A DNA stretch of 39,434 nucleotides from JAVJPJ01 sp040217295 (GCA_964460185.1 CAYWTM010000018.1:1-39434); one strand, 5' to 3'. Shown: positions 16,253 to 24,077, counted from the first letter of the stretch. Notes: generated from the sequence alone by a model not told the origin. Numbers and translations are program-made.

Positions 16253-16305
16253 GGCGCAAAATCCCTTGCAAGGGATTTGCCAAACGCTTGCAAGCGTTTT
16301 GCGCC
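16253..16305. repeat. Nested palindromes with TTGCAA cores
   Basis: Two perfect palindromes, AAATCCCTTGCAAGGGATTT (16259-16278) and AAACGCTTGCAAGCGTTT (16282-16299), stand side by side. They are enclosed by a third inverted repeat, GGCGCAAAA (16253-16261) with TTTTGCGCC (16297-16305). It begins 3 bases after the ligase stop and ends just before a promoter. It could be a terminator, a double operator or a mobile palindromic unit. Confidence 0.75.
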
Positions 16306-16308
16306 CCC

Positions 16309-16337
16309 TTGTGGGCCGCCCGGCGCAGGCATAGCTT
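16309..16337 (+). promoter_or_regulatory. Promoter of the amidotransferase-ligase-oxidase genes
   Basis: TTGTGG (16309-16314), 17-base spacer, TAGCTT (16332-16337), 27 bases before the amidotransferase ATG. The hexamers match consensus only partly. The same TAGCTT with a 17-base spacer appears at 21168-21196, which supports it. Confidence 0.45.
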
Positions 16338-16364
16338 TGCAGCACCACAATCCATGAGCCACAC

Positions 16365-17072
16365 ATGATCCTCGGCATCCTGCAAACCGGCCATATCCCT
16401 GACGAAGTGAGGGCCAAGGACGGCGATTACACCGCGCTGTACAGTGCCATGTTCACCGGGCGCGGCTATGATGTGCGCACCTATTCCGTTGTCGACGGCG
16501 CGTTTCCCGACGGCCCCGACGCGGCCGATGCATGGCTGGTCACAGGCTCGCGCCACGGCGCCTACGAGGACTTCGCCTGGATACCGCCGCTCGAGGCGCT
16601 TCTGCGCGCGATCCGCGATGCGAAACGCCCGCTTGTCGGGGTCTGTTTCGGCCATCAGATCATTGCCCAGGCTTTTGGCGGAACAGTCGCCAAGTTCCCC
16701 GGCGGCTGGTCCATCGGGCGGCAAATCTACCGCGTGGGCGACACCGAACTGGCGCTGAATGCCTGGCACCAGGATCAGGTCATGACCCTGCCCGAGGATG
16801 CGACGCACCTGGGCATGTCCGGGTCTTGCAAGAACGCGTTCGTCGCCTACGGCGATCACATCCTGACCATCCAGCCGCATCCCGAATTCGGGGCCAGCGT
16901 GGTGGAAACCCTGATCGCGCATCGGGGCGCGGCCGTGCCGGGTCCGCTGCTCAAGGCGGCGACCGCCGCCCTGCCCGCACCGGTCGACAATCCTCTTATC
17001 CACGACTGGATCGCCAGCGTCCTGGAAGGCAACCCGGCCGCGCAGATCCCCTTTGCAAAGGCCTCCACATGA
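16365..17072 (+). CDS. Class I glutamine amidotransferase-like hydrolase
   Basis: A 235-residue single-domain class I glutamine amidotransferase. The nucleophile is Cys94 in GVCFGHQ and the catalytic pair is His172 and Glu174 in QPHPEFG. It lies between two gamma-glutamyl ligases and a PuuB-like oxidase. By context it may remove the gamma-glutamyl group at the end of the pathway, the job PuuD does in E. coli; PuuD belongs to another branch (C26 peptidase-like), so this is inference. It could instead supply ammonia to a ligase. Its stop overlaps the next start (ATGA). Confidence 0.85.
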   Translation: MILGILQTGHIPDEVRAKDGDYTALYSAMFTGRGYDVRTYSVVDGAFPDGPDAADAWLVTGSRHGAYEDFAWIPPLEALLRAIRDAKRPLVGVCFGHQIIAQAFGGTVAKFPGGWSIGRQIYRVGDTELALNAWHQDQVMTLPEDATHLGMSGSCKNAFVAYGDHILTIQPHPEFGASVVETLIAHRGAAVPGPLLKAATAALPAPVDNPLIHDWIASVLEGNPAAQIPFAKAST

Positions 17073-18436
17073 AAACCCCCGTCGACGAGCTTATCGCGAA
17101 ACTGCCCGAGGTCGCGCAGCGCTACTTCGAGACCGGCATCGTGGACGAGGTGGAATGCATCGTCGCCGACCTTGCAGGCGTGGCGCGCGGCAAGGCGATG
17201 CCGGGGCCCAAATTCGCGCGGCAAAGCCACTTCTACCTGCCCAATTCGATCTTCTTCCAGACCATCACCGGGGATTGGGCCGATAACGTGGCCGATGGCT
17301 TTACCGAACCCGACATGGTGCTGACGCCCGATTTCTCGACCGCCCTGCCTGCGCCATGGACGGCCGACAGGACGCTTCAGGTGATCCATGACATCGACGA
17401 TCAGGCCGGCAATCCGGTGCCTTTCGCGCCCCGCAACGTGCTCAAGCGGGTGGTCGATCAGTACCGGGCCCGTGGCCTGACCCCCATCGTCGCCCCCGAG
17501 ATGGAATTCTACCTTGTCGCCCCCAACACCGATCCCGCGCGCGAGATCGAGCCGCCCATGGGCCGGTCCGGGCGTCGCGCGGCGGCGCGCCAGGCCTATT
17601 CGATGTCGGCGGTCGATGAATACGGCCCCGTCATCGACGACATCTACGATTTCGCCGAGGACATGGGGCTGGAGATCGACGGCATCTTGCAAGAAGGCGG
17701 CGCCGGCCAGATCGAACTGAACCTGCGCCATGGCGATCCCGTGCGGCTGGCGGACGAGATGTTCTATTTCAAGCGCATGATCCGCGAGGCGGCCCTGCGG
17801 CAGGGCTGCTACGCCACCTTCATGGCCAAGCCCATCGAGGGCGAGCCGGGCAGCGCCATGCATATCCATCATTCGGTCGTGAATACCGAAACCGGGCAAA
17901 ACATATTTTCGGCCCAGGACAATTCGGAAACGCCCGCGTTCTTCCACTTCATCGGCGGGATGCAGCGCAACCTGCCCGCCGTGGTGGCGCTGCTGGCGCC
18001 CTATGTGAACAGCTATCGCCGCTATGTTCCCGACTTTGCCGCGCCGATCAATCTGGAATGGGGCCGCGACAACCGCACCACGGGCCTGCGGGTGCCGGTT
18101 TCGGGCCCCGAGGCCCGGCGCGTGGAAAACCGCCTGCCCGGCATGGATTGCAACCCGTACCTGGGAATCGCAGCCTCGCTTGCCTGCGGGTTGGTCGGCC
18201 TGATCGAGGAAACCGATCCCTCCGATCCGTTCACCGGCGACGCCTACAAGGCCGATAGCGGGGTGCCTCGCGGGCTTGGCGACGCGCTTGGACTGCTGGA
18301 CGCCAACAAGACGATCCAGCGGATTCTGGGGCCCGACTTCTGCCGCGTCTACGTGGCGGTCAAGGAATTGGAATACAACGAATTCCTGCAGGTCATCTCG
18401 CCATGGGAGCGGGAACATCTGCTGATGAATGTCTGA
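17069..18436 (+). CDS. Glutamine synthetase family ligase 2 (PuuA-like)
   Basis: A 455-residue glutamine-synthetase-fold ligase. Key segments are APEMEFYLV (142-150), GGAGQIELNLRHGDP near 210-225, GSAMHIHHS near 263-271, NRTTGLRVPVSGPEARRVENR near 337-357 and DCNPYLGIAASLACG. It resembles gamma-glutamylputrescine synthetase more closely than the first ligase does. The start is the ATG in the ATGA overlap at 17069. Two non-identical ligases in one cluster suggest two amines, two steps, or a heteromeric enzyme. It is followed 9 bases later by the oxidase, the expected next enzyme. Confidence 0.9.
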   Translation: MKTPVDELIAKLPEVAQRYFETGIVDEVECIVADLAGVARGKAMPGPKFARQSHFYLPNSIFFQTITGDWADNVADGFTEPDMVLTPDFSTALPAPWTADRTLQVIHDIDDQAGNPVPFAPRNVLKRVVDQYRARGLTPIVAPEMEFYLVAPNTDPAREIEPPMGRSGRRAAARQAYSMSAVDEYGPVIDDIYDFAEDMGLEIDGILQEGGAGQIELNLRHGDPVRLADEMFYFKRMIREAALRQGCYATFMAKPIEGEPGSAMHIHHSVVNTETGQNIFSAQDNSETPAFFHFIGGMQRNLPAVVALLAPYVNSYRRYVPDFAAPINLEWGRDNRTTGLRVPVSGPEARRVENRLPGMDCNPYLGIAASLACGLVGLIEETDPSDPFTGDAYKADSGVPRGLGDALGLLDANKTIQRILGPDFCRVYVAVKELEYNEFLQVISPWEREHLLMNV

Positions 18437-18445
18437 GCCGCGCCC

Positions 18446-19750
18446 TTGAACCCGCTCTATCGCAACGACCGGCCGGGGCAGCATGCGCCATCATGGTATG
18501 CGGCGTCTGTCCCGCCACCGCCCGAACGGCCTGCGCTGACCGGTGTGGTCAAGGCGGATGTGGCCATTTTGGGTGCAGGCTATACCGGGCTTTGGGCTGC
18601 CTTGACGCTGGCGCGGGCCGGTCGCCGCGTTGTGGTTCTGGATGCACACAGGGCGGGCTTTGGCGCATCCGGGCGCAACGGCGGGCAGATCCACGCGGGC
18701 TTCAACACATCGCAGCGCTGGCTTGAGACCCGGATCGGCAAGGCACGCGCGCGCGCGGCCTGGGACCTGGCCGAGGCGGGTCATGCGCAGTTGCGCGACT
18801 TCTGCCTGATGGAGGCCCCCGAGGCCCGGTACACCCCCGGTATCGCCCATGGGGAATACACCGCCGCCGATCTGGATCACGCACGGGCCGAGCTGGACCA
18901 TCTGCGCGCCTTCTATGGTTTCGATGCCGAGGTGATGGGTCCGGACGCCTTCCGCGACCTGGTGAAATCGCCCCTCTATGCGGGCGGTTTCCATCACCCG
19001 ACGGGCGGCGGCCATGTCCACCCGATGGCCTATGCACAGGCGCTGGCCCGCGCGGCTGAAGCTGCGGGCGCCGTCATCTATGAACGCTCCGAGGTGACCC
19101 ACGTGGTGCCGCAACCGGGCGTGACGCTGGTGACCGCACGCGGCCAGGTCGACGCCGGACATGCGATCATCGCGGGCAATGGATACCTGCCCAACATCTT
19201 GCCCGAGGTGAACGCGCGGGTGATGCCGATCAACAGCTTCATCGCCGCGACCGATCCGATTCCCGACCGCTGGCAAGATGTGCTGGCCAGGGATATCGCT
19301 GTGGCCGACAGCAAGTTCGTGGTGAATTATTACCGGTTTTCCCATGACAGGCGATTCCTGTTCGGGGGGCGCGAAAGCTATTCGATCGGGTTTCCCACCG
19401 ACATCTCCAGCGCCCTGGTGGCCCGGATGCACGCGCTGTTTCCGCAGCTTCAGGGCGTGGGCATCAGCCATGTCTGGGGCGGATCGCTTGGCATCACCAT
19501 GACGCGGCTGCCGCATCTGGCACGGGTGGGCCCCAACATCCTGTCGGGGGCCGGGTTTTCGGGACAGGGCGTGGCCCTGACCGGAATTGCGGGACGCGTG
19601 ATGGCCGAAGCCGTGATGGGCCAGGAAGAGGGCCTGACCACTTTCGAGGCTCTGCCGATCCCGCGGTTTCCGGGCGGGACCGCGTTGCGCGCGCCGCTTT
19701 TGACGCTGGCGATGACCTGGTACGCGCTGCGCGATCGCTTCGGCGTGTAA
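18446..19750 (+). CDS. puuB: FAD-dependent amine oxidase (gamma-glutamylputrescine oxidase type)
   Basis: A 434-residue DAO-fold flavoprotein. The N-terminal MNPLYRNDRPGQHAPSWYAA is typical of PuuB, followed by the dinucleotide motif VAILGAGYTGLWAAL (39-53) and the acidic strand end VVVLDAHRAGFGASGRNGGQ. The C-terminal FAD-binding part reads ILSGAGFSGQGVALTGIAG. It probably oxidises the primary amine of a gamma-glutamyl-amine to an aldehyde with release of ammonia and H2O2. The start is TTG at 18446, kept because the conserved N-terminus begins exactly there. No aldehyde dehydrogenase follows, which leaves a gap in the pathway. Confidence 0.88.
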   Translation: MNPLYRNDRPGQHAPSWYAASVPPPPERPALTGVVKADVAILGAGYTGLWAALTLARAGRRVVVLDAHRAGFGASGRNGGQIHAGFNTSQRWLETRIGKARARAAWDLAEAGHAQLRDFCLMEAPEARYTPGIAHGEYTAADLDHARAELDHLRAFYGFDAEVMGPDAFRDLVKSPLYAGGFHHPTGGGHVHPMAYAQALARAAEAAGAVIYERSEVTHVVPQPGVTLVTARGQVDAGHAIIAGNGYLPNILPEVNARVMPINSFIAATDPIPDRWQDVLARDIAVADSKFVVNYYRFSHDRRFLFGGRESYSIGFPTDISSALVARMHALFPQLQGVGISHVWGGSLGITMTRLPHLARVGPNILSGAGFSGQGVALTGIAGRVMAEAVMGQEEGLTTFEALPIPRFPGGTALRAPLLTLAMTWYALRDRFGV

Positions 19751-19761
19751 GCGACAATTCG

Positions 19762-19788
19762 ATGACATCTCTTGCCGGGGGATAGCTT
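19762..19788 (+). promoter_or_regulatory. Possible promoter of the DegT aminotransferase gene
   Basis: ATGACA (19762-19767) and TAGCTT (19783-19788) with a short 15-base spacer. The -10 is shared with the promoters at 16332 and 21191. The spacing is poor, so this is tentative. Confidence 0.3.
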
Positions 19789-19844
19789 TTGCGCGCCCTT
19801 CGGTGTAAGGAAATCGAAAATGACTATTCCAAAAAGGTGAAACC

Positions 19845-21080
19845 ATGGCACAGGCGCATGTATCGGCCCCCAATGTTTATGATGCCGAACCGATCCCCGC
19901 AGCCGCGCGGGCCGAGATTGACCGGCTTCTGCAATCGGGTGACCTGTTTCGCTACACCGCGCCGCAGGATGCGCCGGTGGCCCTTCTGGAACGCGAATTC
20001 GCCGATCTGATGGGCGCGAAATACGCGCTGGCGGTGTCGTCGTGTTCGGCCGCGATCTTCTTGTCGCTCGAAGCGCTGGATCTGCCCGATCATGCGCGCG
20101 TCCTGATCCCCGGCTTTACCTTCGCCGCCGTGCCCTCGGCGGTGGTTCACGCGCATTGCCAGCCGGTTCTGGTCGAAGTTGGCGAAAACTACCGCATCGA
20201 CATGGATGATTTCGAAGCCAAGCTGGACGACACGATCAGCGCGGTCATCATCAGCCACATGCGCGGCCACACGTCCGACATGGATGCGATCATGGCGCTG
20301 TGCGACGCCCGCGGCGTGCCCGTGATCGAAGACGCGGCCCATTCGCTCGGCACCACCTGGCATGGCCGCAAGATCGGCACGATCGGCGCGATCGGCTGTT
20401 TCAGCTTCCAGTCCTACAAACTGGTCAACGCGGGCGAAGGCGGCATCCTGATCACCGATGACGCGGATCTGGCCGCGCGTGCGGTCATCATGTCGGGCGC
20501 CTATGAGCACAACTGGAAAAAGCACAAGGGCCCGGACGGGCAGAACGATCCCGAACTGGAGGTCGCTTTCCAACGCTGGCAGAACGAGCTGCCGCTTTAC
20601 AACATGCGCATGCAGAACCTCAGCGCCGCCGTGATCCGCCCGCAGCTGCCCGAAGTGGCCCGTCGCGTCCGCGATGGACGCGCCAACCATGACTATGTGG
20701 CCGAAGGGCTGAACGCATCGCCCTGGATGTATGTTCCCGACGCCTTGCCCCCCGAAGACCGCGCGCCGGATTCGATCCAGTTCAACCTGGTCGGGTTCGA
20801 CAGCGATGCCGACGCAAAGGCCTTTGCCACCGCCGCCGAGGCGCGCGGGGTCAAGGTGCAGGTCTTCGGTCTCAGCACCGACAATGCGCGCGCCTTCTGG
20901 AACTGGCGTTTCATTCCCGGCGACCGGCAGGAACTGCCGCGGACCCGCGCGATGCTGATGCGGGCTTGCGATGTGCGCCTGCCCGCGCGCCTGCAGAAAC
21001 CGGATCTGGATTTCATCACCGGCGCGCTGGTTGCCGCCGCCGAGGATGTGAAGGGCGAGACGCGCGCCTACGGAACATGA
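19845..21080 (+). CDS. DegT/DnrJ/EryC1/StrS family PLP aminotransferase
   Basis: A 411-residue fold-type I PLP enzyme. Asp163 in EDAAHS contacts the pyridine nitrogen, and Lys192 in SFQSYKLVNAGEGG is the Schiff-base lysine. VLIPGFTFAAVPSAV (87-101) is the usual cofactor-binding stretch. The family usually makes amino sugars, yet no sugar-nucleotide or polysaccharide gene adjoins it. Here it sits between an amine oxidase and a class III aminotransferase, so it may act on an amine, aldehyde or amino acid. AAAAAGGTGA precedes the ATG. An own promoter is likely, given the 94-base gap upstream. Confidence 0.87.
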   Translation: MAQAHVSAPNVYDAEPIPAAARAEIDRLLQSGDLFRYTAPQDAPVALLEREFADLMGAKYALAVSSCSAAIFLSLEALDLPDHARVLIPGFTFAAVPSAVVHAHCQPVLVEVGENYRIDMDDFEAKLDDTISAVIISHMRGHTSDMDAIMALCDARGVPVIEDAAHSLGTTWHGRKIGTIGAIGCFSFQSYKLVNAGEGGILITDDADLAARAVIMSGAYEHNWKKHKGPDGQNDPELEVAFQRWQNELPLYNMRMQNLSAAVIRPQLPEVARRVRDGRANHDYVAEGLNASPWMYVPDALPPEDRAPDSIQFNLVGFDSDADAKAFATAAEARGVKVQVFGLSTDNARAFWNWRFIPGDRQELPRTRAMLMRACDVRLPARLQKPDLDFITGALVAAAEDVKGETRAYGT

Positions 21081-21167
21081 CGCCCGTCAACACATAGGCC
21101 CCCGGTCGATCGGGGCCGGGGACAGGTGGCCGCACGGGCGGGCATGTGCAGGACGTCACAACAGCGA

Positions 21168-21196
21168 TTGCGGGTGCCGTGGGAGAGGATTAGCTT
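21168..21196 (+). promoter_or_regulatory. Promoter of the class III aminotransferase gene
   Basis: TTGCGG (21168-21173), 17-base spacer, TAGCTT (21191-21196), 28 bases before the ATG. A weak GGCCCC/GGGGCC hairpin near 21098-21118 may end the upstream transcript. Confidence 0.45.
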
Positions 21197-21224
21197 GGCG
21201 TCATAACGTCAACCGGAGGCTCCC

Positions 21225-22592
21225 ATGAACGACCACGCGCCCAATTCCTGGGAGGCAAGGGCCGAGGCCCATTCGCTGTACGGATTCACCGATCTGCCCT
21301 CGATCCGTGAACGCGGAACGGTCGTTCTCACCCATGGCGAGGGGCCGTATGTCGTGGATACGAACGGCAAGCGCTACCTGGATGCCAATTCCGGGCTTTG
21401 GAACATGGTGGCGGGCTTCGATCACAAGGGATTGGCCCAGGCGGCCAAGGACCAGTATGACCGGTTTCCCGGCTATCACGCGTTTTTCGGCCGCATGTCG
21501 GACCAGACCGTCGCCCTGTCGGAGCGCCTGGTCGAGGTGTCACCCTTTGCCCGCGGCAAGGTGTTCTACACCAATTCCGGATCCGAGGCGAATGACACCA
21601 TGGTCAAGATGCTGTGGTTCATGAACCGGGCCGAAGGGAGGCCCGAGGCGCGCAAGATCCTGACCCGCGTGAACGCCTATCACGGGGTGACCGCGGTATC
21701 GGCCTCGATGACGGGCAAACCTTATAACGAGGTTTTCGGGCTGCCGCTGGACGGGTTCATCCATCTGTCCTGCCCACATTACTGGCGCAATGGACGTGAC
21801 GGCGAGACCGAGGCGCAATTCACCGCGCGCATGGCCGCCGAACTGGAAGACGTGATCGCACGCGAGGGGCCCGAGACCATCGCAGGCTTTTTTGCCGAAC
21901 CGGTGATGGGGGCCGGCGGTGTGATCGTGCCGTCGCACGGATATTTCCAGGCAATCCAGCCGATCTTGAAAAAACACGGCATCCCGCTGATCTCGGACGA
22001 GGTGATCTGCGGCTTCGGACGCACCGGCGAGGTCTGGGGCTGCGAGACCTACGGGTTCATGCCCGATGCGATCATCTCGTCCAAGGTGCTGACGGCGGGA
22101 TATTTCCCCATGGGCGCCGTGATCCTGGGGCCCGAGATGACCGACAGGTTGCAAGCGGCCATCGACCCGATCGAGGAGTTTCCCCATGGCTTCACCGCGT
22201 CGGGCCACCCTGTGGGGTGCGCAATCGCGCTGAAGGCCATCGATGTCGTTCTGAATGAAGGGCTTTTGGACATGGTCCGTGCCGGCACCGGCCGGATGGA
22301 GGCCGGTTTGCGCAAGATCGCGGAGCATCCCAATATCGGAGAGCTGCGCGGAATCGGCTACATGTGGGCGCTGGAAGCGGTGCGCGACCGAGACGGCAAG
22401 GTGCCCTTCGAAGGCAACCTGAGCGTGTCGGAGCGGATTGCCAATACCTGCACCGATCACGGGTTGATCTGCCGCCCGCTGGGGCAATCGGTGGTGCTGT
22501 GCCCGCCCTTCACGCTGACCGATGCACAGATGGACGAGATGTTCGACAAGCTGGATGCGGCGCTGAAACAGGTCTTTGCATCGGTCGTCTGA
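21225..22592 (+). CDS. Class III aminotransferase (amine/polyamine : 2-oxoacid type)
   Basis: A 455-residue omega-transaminase-type PLP enzyme. It contains YTNSGSEANDTMVKM (115-129), Asp258 in ISDEVICGFGRTG and the Schiff-base Lys287 in SSKVLTAGYFPMGAV. The segments SMTGKPYNEVFGLPLDGF and HLSCPHYWRNG match the omega-amine:pyruvate transaminase branch that includes putrescine-pyruvate and taurine-pyruvate enzymes. It could deaminate a diamine directly or handle the omega-amino acid product. CCGGAGG lies just upstream of the ATG. A hairpin and a dispersed repeat follow the gene. The substrate is an inference from the cluster. Confidence 0.9.
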   Translation: MNDHAPNSWEARAEAHSLYGFTDLPSIRERGTVVLTHGEGPYVVDTNGKRYLDANSGLWNMVAGFDHKGLAQAAKDQYDRFPGYHAFFGRMSDQTVALSERLVEVSPFARGKVFYTNSGSEANDTMVKMLWFMNRAEGRPEARKILTRVNAYHGVTAVSASMTGKPYNEVFGLPLDGFIHLSCPHYWRNGRDGETEAQFTARMAAELEDVIAREGPETIAGFFAEPVMGAGGVIVPSHGYFQAIQPILKKHGIPLISDEVICGFGRTGEVWGCETYGFMPDAIISSKVLTAGYFPMGAVILGPEMTDRLQAAIDPIEEFPHGFTASGHPVGCAIALKAIDVVLNEGLLDMVRAGTGRMEAGLRKIAEHPNIGELRGIGYMWALEAVRDRDGKVPFEGNLSVSERIANTCTDHGLICRPLGQSVVLCPPFTLTDAQMDEMFDKLDAALKQVFASVV

Positions 22593-22650
22593 CCGGCAGG
22601 CCGCACGGAACGCGATCTCGGAATTGCGACGGCTGCACCGTCGCCGCGTG

Positions 22651-22671
22651 CAATTTTTCAGGGAAAAATTG
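22651..22671 (+). terminator. A/T-stem hairpin after the aminotransferase gene
   Basis: Perfect 9-bp stem CAATTTTTC / GAAAAATTG with loop AGG, 58 bases after the stop and directly before repeat copy 3. With the GC hairpins of the repeat it probably ends the plus-strand transcript ahead of the convergent phaR gene. Confidence 0.5.
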
Positions 22672-22725
22672 GGGGCTCTGCCCCGCGCCTTCGGCGCCCC
22701 CCGGGATATTTTCGAAACAGAGAAG
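22672..22725 (+). repeat. Composite dispersed repeat, copy 3
   Basis: GGGGC-TCT-GCCCC, then GCGCC-TTC-GGCGC, a C-rich link, then GGGATATTT and, after two bases, GAAACAGAGAAG (ends 22725). This is the only copy on the plus strand and, like the others, it lies downstream of a gene end. It fills the convergent gap between the aminotransferase and phaR. Confidence 0.65.
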
Positions 22726-22748
22726 CCAGGGGCGTGCCCGGGCGACGG

Positions 22749-23318
22749 CTACATCTTGCTGAGCTTGGATTGGAGGTCCGCCAACTGGCGTTTGATGTCA
22801 TCGAGTTCCTGTGCCGCGTTCCGATCGTCGCCCGCCCCGTCGTCATCGTTCATGTCGGGCGAAGGGCCGGACCACTGGGTCCCGATGCCGCCGGTCATGG
22901 CCTTGAGAAAGGCTTCTTGCTGCACGCGCATGGCCTCGAACCCGGGCATGCTGGCCATGGGATTTATCGCGGCGATGTTCTCGACCATCTTGGATTGGCC
23001 TTGCTTGAGCATCTCGAAGCTCATGGCGAGGAAATCGGGCACAACGGATCCGGCCTGGGTCGAATAACTGCGCACGAGATCCGTCAGCACCGCGATGGGC
23101 AGCACGCTTTCGCCACGGCTTTCGTGCTCGGCGATGATCTGCAGGAGATACTGGCGTGTCAGGTCATCGCCCGATTTCAAGTCGACGATCTTGACCTCGC
23201 GCCCGGTGCGGATGAACCCGGCGATATCCTCCAGCGTAACGTAGTCGGACGTCTCCGTGTTGTAGAGCCTGCGGCTCGCGTAGCGCTTGATCAGAAGTGT
23301 CTCACCTTGGTCCGGCAT
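22749..23318 (-). CDS. phaR: Polyhydroxyalkanoate synthesis repressor PhaR
   Basis: A 189-residue regulator. The N-terminal domain LLIKRYASRRLYNTETSDYVTLEDIAGFI (8-36) is the PHB/PHA accumulation DNA-binding domain. The next part, YLLQIIAEHESRGES, belongs to the PHB-binding repeat region. The C-terminus is helical and charged (ELDDIKRQLADLQSKLSKM). PhaR binds nascent PHB granules and, when polymer is absent, represses phaP and its own gene. A CTGC-N3-GCAG palindrome 19 bases upstream supports self-control. It lies downstream of phaC and phaP on the same strand but has its own promoter region. Confidence 0.95.
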   Translation of the reverse strand: MPDQGETLLIKRYASRRLYNTETSDYVTLEDIAGFIRTGREVKIVDLKSGDDLTRQYLLQIIAEHESRGESVLPIAVLTDLVRSYSTQAGSVVPDFLAMSFEMLKQGQSKMVENIAAINPMASMPGFEAMRVQQEAFLKAMTGGIGTQWSGPSPDMNDDDGAGDDRNAAQELDDIKRQLADLQSKLSKM

Positions 23319-23336
23319 CCGGCGGGCTCCCTCTCC

Positions 23337-23347
23337 CTGCAGTGCAG
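23337..23347. promoter_or_regulatory. Probable PhaR operator at phaR
   Basis: CTGC-AGT-GCAG, the same 11-mer as at the phaP promoter. It falls just after the predicted phaR transcription start, a position that suits repression. CTGC-N3-GCAG is, as I recall, the PhaR target described in Rhodobacter sphaeroides. Confidence 0.65.
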
Positions 23348-23355
23348 CATGGATC

Positions 23356-23383
23356 AGCCTACGCGGCTGTGAGCAAATTGCAA
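23356..23383 (-). promoter_or_regulatory. Candidate phaR promoter
   Basis: Minus strand: TTGCAA (23383-23378), 16-base spacer, TAGGCT (23361-23356). The match is moderate, but the placement directly before the operator is sensible. Confidence 0.4.
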
Positions 23384-23401
23384 ATTTATTGTGCAGCGGC
23401 A

Positions 23402-23441
23402 GAAAAAGACGAAGGGCAGACCAAGATTTGGCCTGCCCTTC
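23402..23441 (-). terminator. Intrinsic terminator of phaP
   Basis: On the minus strand: stem GAAGGGCAG / CTGCCCTTC extended by CCAA/TTGG across one mismatch, three-base loop, followed by GTCTTTTTCT. It starts about 58 bases after the phaP stop. It is the only hairpin in this window with a proper T-run, fitting a highly expressed monocistronic phasin gene. Confidence 0.8.
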
Positions 23442-23498
23442 TTGATCCTTGCCGGCGGGGAGGACGCCGGCGCGGAATGCAGTGACCCGAAGGTCGGA

Positions 23499-23948
23499 TT
23501 ACTTTGCCGCGGCTTTCTTGGCTGCGGTGGTCACCTCGGCGGTGGCTTTCTTGACAGCTGCGGTTGCTTCTTCCGAAGCTTCCTTGCCGGCTGCCATCAT
23601 CAGTTCGACGGTTTCCATCTGCACTTTCTTTGCCACTTCGGCAAAGGCCGCCATGGTTTCAGCAGCCATTTCAGCCTGGGCAGAGGCGAAGTCGGTCATC
23701 GCCTTGGTATAGTCGGTGGGCTCGTCCTTGACAGCGGTCACGTCGGACATCTTGGCGATGGTGTCCTTGGTCCACTTGGACGAGATCTCCGTCGACTTTT
23801 CAGCAGCGTCCAGCGCCACTTTCGACATTTTTTCGCCCATGGCGGCCTGCGATTTGAACGCATCGGTCATGGCGGACATGTCAACGGGGAACGTGCCCAG
23901 CATTTCGGACATGTACTTGGTGAAATCGGGTGCGGCGGCTTTTGCCAT
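23499..23948 (-). CDS. phaP: Phasin (PHB granule-associated protein)
   Basis: A 149-residue low-complexity helical protein of the phasin family, which coats PHB granules. It is rich in Ala, Met, Lys and Glu, with amphipathic stretches such as MTDFASAQAEMAAETMAAFAEVAKKVQ and a Lys/Ala tail (AAVKKATAEVTTAAKKAAAK). GGAGAAG lies 6 bases before the ATG. The promoter has a perfect TTGACA and two PhaR-type operators, and a T-run terminator follows, so it should be strongly expressed as a single gene when PHB titrates PhaR. Confidence 0.92.
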   Translation of the reverse strand: MAKAAAPDFTKYMSEMLGTFPVDMSAMTDAFKSQAAMGEKMSKVALDAAEKSTEISSKWTKDTIAKMSDVTAVKDEPTDYTKAMTDFASAQAEMAAETMAAFAEVAKKVQMETVELMMAAGKEASEEATAAVKKATAEVTTAAKKAAAK

Positions 23949-24002
23949 TGGTCTTCTCCAGTCGAGGATTGGCCCTGTGCAGAGCCGTGAATTGCTATGG
24001 CC

Positions 24003-24033
24003 CCTATATGAATGCTGCAGTGCAGAATGTCAA
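24003..24033 (-). promoter_or_regulatory. phaP promoter
   Basis: Minus strand: perfect -35 TTGACA (24033-24028) and -10 TATAGG (24008-24003), 19 bases apart; CATATA at 17 bases is the alternative. One PhaR-type palindrome lies in the spacer and a second just upstream of the -35. Confidence 0.7.
24015..24025. promoter_or_regulatory. Probable PhaR operator inside the phaP promoter
   Basis: CTGC-AGT-GCAG located between the -35 and -10 hexamers of phaP. A protein bound here would block RNA polymerase directly. Confidence 0.7.
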
Positions 24034-24041
24034 GAGAAATG

Positions 24042-24052
24042 CTGCGCTGCAG
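24042..24052. promoter_or_regulatory. Second probable PhaR operator upstream of phaP
   Basis: CTGC-GCT-GCAG within a longer perfect palindrome (ATGCTGC / GCAGCAT, 24039-24055). Its centre is 27 bases from the first site, about two and a half helical turns. It lies just upstream of the -35. Confidence 0.65.
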
Positions 24053-24077
24053 CATAGCTGCGAAATGTATTTGAAGA

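Noticed and set aside
19819..19839. Six-codon leader peptide before the DegT aminotransferase gene
   Set aside because: It consists only of an ATG reading through the ribosome-binding site, with no regulatory codons or attenuator hairpins.
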